Assembly (NCBI GenBank): GCA_016946835.1
Contig: JACVTC010000011.1
Span: forward strand, 1,290,001-1,347,500
DNA: 57,500 nt
Direction of reading: 5' to 3'
Source: Neocallimastix lanati (nom. inval.)
Taxonomy: Eukaryota > Neocallimastigomycota > Neocallimastigomycetes > Neocallimastigales > Neocallimastigaceae
Positions 49,505-57,500 of this stretch are shown one piece after another. The notes below the pieces were generated by a model. That model saw only the letters and a list, made by a program, of their open reading frames with translations, did not search any database and was not told the DNA's origin. Made by a program: the position numbers and the translations under genes. Each line of letters starts with the position of its first letter. The stretch's first letter is position 1.

Positions 49505-49775
49505 ATTTTATTTATTATTATTTATTATTAATAGAATTTAATATTTAATATTTATTATATTTTATTATATTATTAATAATATATTTTTATATTAATTTAT
49601 TTATAATAAAATTATTATTGTATAATGATAATTTTATTTATTTTTTTATTTATTTATTTATTTTTATATAAAAATAGCAAAAAATAAACAATGGTTTAAA
49701 TATTTAAAATATTCTTTTAAATCGAAATATAGCCATAAATACAAGAATAATGAAATTATTAATCTACAACAGTAA
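46884..49775 (+). CDS. Sel1-like repeat protein
   Basis: Nine exons give 500 residues: 46884-46950, 47191-47268, 47432-47790, 48030-48131, 48245-48272, 48417-49037, 49141-49225, 49409-49473 and 49678-49775. After a short N-terminal part come 11 consecutive Sel1 repeats (about residues 52-455) of the form AQFNLALCYYDGKKG...KALYWFSKAA, plus a partial twelfth, then a basic C-terminal tail (KQWFKYLKYSFKSKYSHKYK). Exon 4 encodes exactly one 34-residue repeat and exon 5 is a 28-nt microexon. Sel1 repeats form alpha-solenoids that act as adaptors, for example in ER-associated degradation and fungal chitin-synthase regulation. No membrane segment, signal peptide or catalytic domain is seen here, so the partner is unknown. 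Confidence 0.9.
47791..48029 (+). repeat. 63-bp tandem repeat filling intron 3 of the Sel1-repeat gene
   Basis: The unit starting ATATTTATTAATAATTAAAT begins at 47827, 47890 and, diverged and truncated, 47953. The repeat makes up most of the intron. Confidence 0.85.
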
Positions 49776-50029
49776 ATTTTAGTTAAATTAATATTTTTAA
49801 TAGATTTATAATTATTAATATCATCTCCTTTATACATATTACAATTCTATTATCAAATTATTTTATAATATATTTTATGTTCAATAAATATTATATTTTC
49901 TCTAGATTTTTTTTTCTTATATATTTATTTATTTTTAAATTTTAATTCATAGTTTATTTTAAATAATATTATAACTAAATTAATACTAATATCAATTTTA
50001 ATATTAAGAATTTAGTTTTAATTATACCA

Positions 50030-50088
<59 letters not shown>

Positions 50089-50846
50089 AAAAATATTATT
50101 ATATATCGTATTATAGAAAAGATAAAAAATTATATTTTTTATATCTTTTTTTTTTTTTTTTTTTTTTTTTTTATTTATTATTTTTTTATTTTATTTTATT
50201 TTCTATAATACTATTTTTAATAATTATTTTTTTTTATAAATTAAAATTTTAATATTTTTAATATACCTTATTTTATATTTTATATTCGAATTAAAAGAAA
50301 GAAAAAAGTTTTTTGTAAATAGTATATTGTTATTATCTTTTTTTTTTTTTTTTTTATTATGAAAAAAAAATTTGAAGTATAAAAAAGTAATTATAAATAA
50401 ATAGTAAATAAATAAAAACTAAATAAATAAATAAATTATTATTTTATATTTTATATTATTAAAATATTCTTTGATATTATATATTATGTGTTTTGAATTT
50501 ATTATTCAAAAAATTACTATCAATAATATTAATAAGTTATTTAATATAATATTTAATTGGATAATTCACATTAGAAAAAAAAATATATATATATTTTTTC
50601 TGTTAAAAAAATATTTTTATTAATAATTTAAATTTTAAATTAATATTTTTTTTTTTATTTTTTATTTTTTATTTTTCATTTTTTATTTTTTATATTTTAT
50701 ATTTTATTTTTTATTTTTTTTTTTTTATTAATATTTAATTATTATTTTATATTATTAAAATAATTTTAATTTTAAAAATTAGAAATTTAATATTTAAGAT
50801 AATTATTTTAAAGAAATAATTTTATATATATAATGAATTAATAACA
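49776..50846. other. Intergenic: long homopolymers between the Sel1-repeat gene and PRP22
   Basis: It contains a T run followed by an A run of about 43 (50031-50086), further T runs (50145-50172 and 50338-50357) and TTTTTATTTTTTA-type repeats (50649-50728). No gene was seen. The PRP22 promoter must lie here. Confidence 0.55.
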
Positions 50847-53800
50847 ATGGATGATTTACAAAAATTAGAACAACTTTCATTAGTTTCAAAAATTACTAAT
50901 GAATTATATAATCATACAGGAATCAATGATAAAACATTAGGTAAAGATATTATGAATTATATCATATTCATTTAATTAATGCTACTTGTAGTAATAAATA
51001 TATTCTTTGAAATTTTTAGGATCTTTTTTCCATTTTATAATTGTAAAGAAAACAATTAAAAAGAAAAAAGTTTAATTAAGATTTCTTATTATAATAAATA
51101 ATAATAATAATAATGTAGAAAAAAGAATTTCATAATTAAATTGATTAATTTATTAATATATATTATAATTTTAATTTTAATATTATTATTTTAATATATA
51201 TTTATATATAAAGAAATTTCATCAAATTTGGTATATTATTTTATTAGTTAATCTATTAGAGTTATACTTTACAAGACTTTATTAAAATTGAAATTAAAAA
51301 AAAAAAAAAAAAAAAAAAGGAGAAAAAGAATTATTAATATAATAAAAAACAATTATTAATATTTTACAATTTTAAATTTTTTTATATGTATTACTACTAA
51401 TTTTTTTCTTTTTTGATGATTGTTGAAATATTTTATAATTCAAATTAAGAAATATTAATTTTTATTATTATTATTATTTTTTATTTTATAATATGTAAAT
51501 TTATATTATAATTATAAATATATTTTTTTTATTAAATATTATATATTAATTATAGCTGAATTCGTTATTAATTTACATGAGCAATCAAAATCATATGATG
51601 AATTTAAAAAAGCACTTTTACAAGGAGGTGAATTTCCGGATTATTTCATAGAAACATTAGATAGATTAATACGAACATTAAAACCAAAAGCTCGATCAAA
51701 GAAAAAGAAAAGTGAATGGGATGAAGAAGAAACAACAGATGACAAAGCTAAAATGTTTCCTGGTTTAGCAATAAAAAATGATCCAGAATGGAGAGAAAAA
51801 AGAGAAAAAGAAATGGAAGAAAAGGATAATGATAATACAAATAAAAAAATTACAGATGATGATGTTGCAAATAATACATTTAAAGAATTAGAATCATTTA
51901 TAGCTTTAAAAAAAAAAGAAGCACTAGAAAGATTTGATAAAGAAGAAAGTCATTCCAGTAGTTATAGTAAACATTCATCTAGAAGTAGAAGTAGGAGTAG
52001 AAGTAGAAGTAGAAGCAGAAGTAGAGAAAGAGGACACAGAAATAGTGGAGAAAGAGACAGAGATAGAAGAAGAAACAGAAGTAGAAGTAGAAGTAGGAGT
52101 AGGAGTAGGAGTAGAGATAGAAAGAGAAATAGAAGATCAAGAAGCCCAGAATATAGAGAAAGAGATAATGATGGAGATAGAAGAAGAGGTGGAAGACAGA
52201 AACAATTAGATGATGCACCTATTTTGTATAAAATTTATAATGGTAAGGTTACAGGTATAAGAGATTTTGGAGCATTTGTTCAATTAGAAGGTATTAAGAA
52301 AAGATGTGAAGGTATGGTACATATTTCTGCTTTAAGATCAGGTGGTGCTCGAGTTAATCATCCTCGTGAAGTAGTTTCAAGAGGTCAAAAAGTTAAAGTT
52401 AAGGTTATGACAGTTGCGGGTAATAGAATAGGTTTATCCATGAAAGATGTTAATCAAGAAACTGGTGAAGATTTAACGCCTCATCTTAGAGTTAAAACTG
52501 AAGAAGAAATTAGAGAGGAAGAGGCCAGAAATCCATCTAGACCATCTGCTTATGGAGAGGTTAAAGTCATTGATGATAGTGATAATAATGTAAGTAAAGT
52601 AAAACGTCTTTCCTCACCGGAAAAATGGGAAATAAAACAATTAATTGCTTCTGGTGTATTAGATCCAAGTGATTATCCAACCTTTGATGAGGAAAATGGA
52701 TTGCTTAATACAGAAGAAACAGAAGAGGAAATGGATATTGAAATTAAGGAAGAAGAACCCTTCTTTTTAAGAGGTCATACTCGTCAAACCGTTCAACTTT
52801 CACCAGTAAAGATTGTTAAAAATCCTGATGGTACTTTAAATCGTGCAGCTTTAGCTGGTGCAGCTTTAGCTAAAGAACGTAGAGAAATCAAGCAACAGCA
52901 AGCTAATGCTGAAATGGATGAATTACCAAGAGATTTAAATAAACCATGGGTTGATCCTATGCCTGAAAACGGTGAAAGAACATTTGCTCAAGATCTTCGT
53001 GGTGTTACGCATGATCCAAGTTCCAATATATCAGAATGGAAAAGGAAAACATTCAATAAAGCCACTACTTTTGGTAAAATTACTAATTTATCAATAAAAG
53101 AACAACGTGAATCGCTTCCTATCTTTAAACTTCGTGACAGTTTAGTTAAGGCTGTTAAAGATAATCAAATTTTGGTTGTTGTAGGTGATACAGGTTCAGG
53201 AAAAACTACTCAAATGACACAATACCTTGCAGAAGAAGGTTTTACCGAACATGGAAGAATTGGATGTACTCAACCCCGTAGAGTAGCTGCTATGTCTGTT
53301 GCAAAACGTGTGGCAGAAGAAGTTGGTTGTCGTGTAGGACAAGAAGTTGGTTACACCATTCGTTTCGAAGATTGTACCTCTCCTGAAACTAGAATTAAAT
53401 ACATGACAGATGGTATGTTGTTAAGAGAATGCTTAATTGATCCTGATCTTAGTAGTTATTCCGTTATTATGCTTGATGAAGCTCACGAAAGAACTATTAG
53501 TACGGATATTATGTTTGGTCTTTTAAAACAGACAGTTAAAAGAAGACCAGATTTAAAAGTAATTGTTACTAGTGCTACTTTAGATGCTGAAAAATTTTCA
53601 GCATATTTCTATAATTGTCCAATTTTCTCTATTCCTGGTCGTACTTATCCTGTTGAAATTTTATATACCAAAGAACCAGAATCAGATTATTTGGATGCTG
53701 CTTTAATTACCATTATGCAAATTCATTTAAACGAACCTGCTGGAGATATTTTACTTTTCTTAACCGGTCAAGAAGAAATTGATACTGCTGCTGAAATTTT

Positions 53801-55056
53801 ATATGAACGTATGAAAGCTTTAGGTCCTCTTGTACCTGAATTAATTATTCTTCCTATTTATAGTGCTTTACCCAGTGAAATGCAATCAAAAATTTTTGAA
53901 CCTGCTCCACCTGGTGCTCGTAAAGTCGTTATTGCTACCAATATTGCTGAAACTAGTATTACTATTGATGGTATTTACTATGTTGTTGATCCAGGGTTTG
54001 TAAAACAAAGTGCTTATGATCCAAAACTGGGTATGGATTCTCTCGTTGTCGTCCCTATTTCTCAAGCTCAAGCACGTCAACGTTCCGGTAGAGCTGGTCG
54101 TACTGGACCTGGTAAATGTTATCGACTTTATACTGAGGCAGCTTATCAAAATGAAATGTTACCTAATTCCGTTCCAGATATTCAACGTGAAAATCTTTCG
54201 AATACTGTATTGACGTTAAAGGCCATGGGTATTAATGATCTTCTTCATTTTGATTTTATGGATCCACCTCCAGTTCAAACGTTAATTACTGCTTTAGAAC
54301 AATTATATCAATTAGGTGCCTTGGATGAAGAAGGTCTTTTAACTAAATTAGGTCGTAAAATGGCAGAATTTCCATTAGATCCTTCTCTATCAAAGATGCT
54401 TATTTATAGTACACAATTAGGTTGTAGTGATGAAATTTTGACTATCGTTGCCATGCTTAATGTTCAAAATATTTTCTATCGTCCAAAGGATAAACAAGCA
54501 AAAGCAGATGAAAAAAAGGCTAAATTCCATCAACCTGAAGGAGATCACCTTACACTTTTAACTGTTTATAATGCTTGGAAGGCTTCTAAATTTTCAAACC
54601 CTTGGTGTTATGAAAATTTTATTCAAGCCAGAAGTATGCGTAGAGCCCAAGATGTTCGTAAACAACTTTTAGGTATTATGGATAGATATCATCAAGATAT
54701 TATTAGTTGTGGTCGAAACTATAAAAAGGTATTAATTGCAATTTGTGGTGGTTACTTTAGACATGCAGCTAAAAAGGATCCACAAGAAGGGTATAAAACT
54801 CTAGTAGAAGGTACACCAGTTTACATTCATCCCAGTAGTTCACTTTTTAATAAGAGTCCAGATTGGGTAATTTATCATGAATTAGTTTTAACAACGAAGG
54901 AATATATGAGAGAAATTATTACTATTGATCCTAAATGGTTAGTTGATGTTGCCCCTAATTTCTTTAAGCCTGCTGATCCTAATAAAATTAGTAAACGTAA
55001 AAGACAAGAGAAACTTGGTAAGTTTATTTTATTATTATTATTATTATTGTATTTTT

Positions 55057-55087
<31 letters not shown>

Positions 55088-55124
55088 TAAAATATAATAC
55101 AAAATAAAATAATATAATATAAAA

Positions 55125-55172
<48 letters not shown>

Positions 55173-55471
55173 AAAAAAAAATTAAAAAATAATGAATATT
55201 ATATAATATATATCTATCTATTAAAAATAAAAATGATTTTTTAAAAATATATATATATATATATTATTCTAATTTAATCATTTAAAACTACATATTATAT
55301 TATATAATATAATTTATTTATTTACTATTATTATTAATAATTTATTTATTTATTTAATCTATCTATCTATATATATATATAGAACCATTATTTAATAGAT
55401 TTGAAAAGCCAAATGAATGGCGTATTAGTAGACTTAATAAAGGTCATCGTGCAAGTCAAAGTTTTGGTTAA
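50847..55471 (+). CDS. PRP22: DEAH-box pre-mRNA splicing helicase Prp22/DHX8
   Basis: Three exons give 1,214 residues: 50847-50940, 51556-55017 and 55383-55471, close to human DHX8 (about 1,220). The first exon ([20 protein letters not shown]) and the last ([16 protein letters not shown]) match conserved DHX8 ends, so the true start is upstream of the long open frame at 51753. Domains in order: helical N-terminal domain (residues 1-85), RS-rich region (about 163-250), S1 RNA-binding domain (about 251-335, [20 protein letters not shown]), helicase core with [10 protein letters not shown] (575), DEAH (672), SAT (703) and [12 protein letters not shown] (about 873), then winged-helix, ratchet and OB domains. 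All motifs are intact. The enzyme uses ATP to release mature mRNA from the spliceosome and proofread exon ligation in the nucleus (family knowledge). Confidence 0.97.
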
Positions 55472-55783
55472 TCATATATATATTTGTCATATTTATATAT
55501 ATATTATTATTATTATTATAAAAAAATAATATAATATATAATAGTTTTTAATTTTTCATAATCTTATTATTTTAATTAATTATTTATTTATTGATATTTA
55601 TAACATATAAAGAAATATATAATATTATGTATATGCTAATGTATTTAGTAATTATAACTTGGTAATTTGAGTGATAACATTATTTTCAATTATAATTATA
55701 ATTAAATTTATAATTATAAAATATATTTATTAATTATTCAATCTTTTTTTTTTTTTTTTTTTTTTTGTTATTATTATTATTAT

Positions 55784-55837
<54 letters not shown>

Positions 55838-56204
55838 TAATTTTAATTTTTATCATTATTTTTATTTTTTACTTTTACTTTTATTTATTATTATTAATAT
55901 TTTTATTTTAATAATATGAATTAGTATTTTACATAAAAAGTTTAAAAATAAATTTTTATTTAGTATTAAAAATGGAATATATATATATAATTCCTTTTAT
56001 TATTATTATTTTTATATATATATACTTTTGTATATTTAAATTTTATCTTTATAATTATTTTTTATAATCCATAAAATAAAATAAATCAAACAAAATATAA
56101 AATATAAAATAAAATAAAATAAAATAAAATAAAATAAAATAAAATATAACAAAATAAAAAAAAAAAAAATAGCATTTTTATGATGTAATTTGAATTATTT
56201 ACAA

Positions 56205-56235
<31 letters not shown>

Positions 56236-56639
56236 TTAATTGAAAAGGATAATATTTTTTATTTATGTATCCATATATAGTATTTATTATAAAATATGTA
56301 ACTAATTATGAATAATAAAAAAGGAAATACAATATTAAAGAATTATCTCTTTTTAGTCTATATGAAATTTTTAATATATACATATACATATATATATATA
56401 TGTATTTTGGTAAACAGTTCATGCTAAGTCTTAATATAATTTGGAATATTAAACCAAAAAAAAAAAAAAAAAAAAAATATGAAAAATAATTAAGACTATA
56501 AATATTTATAAGTATTTATTATATATATTCATATTAATATTATTAAAATATTTATTTTCTACAGAATTTAATCAAAATAACAAAAATATAGAGATATATT
56601 ATATATAAGAAGATATATATTGTATTTAAATTTTAAATA

Positions 56640-56686
<47 letters not shown>

Positions 56687-57500
56687 AAAAAAATATATTT
56701 TGTAACTATTATGAAACTATACAATAAATATTTAAGAAATATAAATATATATATATTAAAAAGGAAAAAAAAATAAGAATTTCTTTTAAATCAACAACGG
56801 AAAAAGATTTTTAAATATTTTGTTTAAAATTTTCATAAAAATTGAGTCAAAATTTATTATTTTTTTTCTAGTTATTACAATTATCATGCCTATAGAAAAT
56901 AGAAAATATTTAATTTATATAATCATAACAATTTCTTTTATTTATTTCTATTAATAATAAAATATAATAATATTATTATTAAATTTAAATATTAATCATA
57001 GAAAACTTTTTATTTTTATTTATTTAAAAGTTACATTTATTTTTTTAAAAAACTTTTTAAATTATTCAAAAGTTACAAAAATATGTAAATAATATTATCA
57101 ACATTAATTATAATTACGCAATATATTATTTTCTACCCAATACTTTTATTTAATTATAAATTAATGTATTCCAATTTCAATTTATATATATATATGTATT
57201 AACAATAACAGAAATAAATAATTTTTGTATTACTTTTCTCTTTAAATATATTATAAAGTATATTATTTAATAAAAAAATATTGTTTAATATTATTTCTTT
57301 ATGAATTAAATTTCTATACAGTAACATGAAAATGTTTTATATTAAAACATGGAATTTATAATTTTTTTCAATTAAAATATGTATAAACTTTTTTTTTTTT
57401 TATAATATTTATTATATTTAAAGTTTGTGGATTTAATAGTAAACTTTCTTTAATAATTTAATGAAAAAAAATAAAAATAAAAATAAAAATGAAATTTAAG
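55472..57500. other. Intergenic: A+T-rich, no gene seen
   Basis: It contains long T runs (55744-55766, 55789-55832 and about 41 at 56642-56682), an AAAAT block (56105-56145) and ATT repeats (56203-56235). No open frame of normal composition reaches the right edge. Confidence 0.6.

Noticed and set aside
51979-52218. Antisense frame over the Prp22 RS region, and the plus-strand frame at 51934-52209
   Set aside because: Both are shadows of the repetitive Arg-Ser codons.
51753-55097. Start of Prp22 at 51753 and end at 55097
   Set aside because: Family-matching sequence continues upstream (to 50847 across an intron) and the true C-terminus is in an exon at 55383-55471. The poly-Leu/Phe tail is intron.

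Overview
This window looks like nuclear DNA of a flagellated, extremely A+T-rich eukaryote, most probably an anaerobic gut fungus (Neocallimastigomycota). The evidence is: long homopolymer runs and simple repeats; genes cut by many short A+T-rich GT..AG introns; LTR retrotransposons of both fungal types (a Ty3/gypsy chromovirus and Ty1/copia); a flagellum-linked MORN5 homologue; and spliceosome and SAGA components. The assignment is an inference from composition and gene content, not from a marker gene.

Layout. 1-400: the start of a minus-strand gene that runs off the left edge. 400-20300: about 20 kb with no recognisable host gene, holding microsatellites, foldbacks, degenerate tandem repeats and a small poly-A-tailed retroposon near 18.6 kb. 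20309-24300: a decayed, rearranged minus-strand Ty1/copia relic whose RNase H region is split by about 2 kb of AAAAT satellite. 25083-28850: a decayed minus-strand Ty3/gypsy chromovirus pol region (RT, RNase H, integrase, chromodomain). 29.4-40 kb: three plus-strand genes, reconstructed here exon by exon: a SAGA subunit of the ADA1/HFI1 family, a small CoA-binding Rossmann protein with two microexons, and a MORN5 homologue. 41134-43266: a complete but coding-deficient LTR element with target-site duplication, near-identical LTRs, a polypurine tract and a probable primer-binding site. 43.3-46.9 kb: non-coding, with a 7-bp satellite. 46884-49775: an 11-repeat Sel1-like protein gene. 50847-55471: the DEAH-box splicing helicase Prp22/DHX8, complete with an RS region and an S1 domain. 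55.5-57.5 kb: A+T-rich DNA without a recognisable gene.

The five complete host genes all lie on the plus strand. They do not form a functional pathway: they are separately transcribed housekeeping, chromatin, splicing and flagellar genes. Every multi-exon model was checked for continuous reading frame and GT..AG borders.

The most interesting material is in the mobile elements. The 2.1-kb LTR element has LTRs that differ by one 14-bp indel only, so it moved recently, yet it encodes nothing recognisable. Its PPT-LTR junction resembles that of the copia relic, and the sequence just inside its 5' LTR matches the anticodon arm of tRNA-Lys(CUU), suggesting copia-style half-tRNA priming or self-priming. 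No bacterial-type defence system, CRISPR array, or tRNA or rRNA gene was seen.
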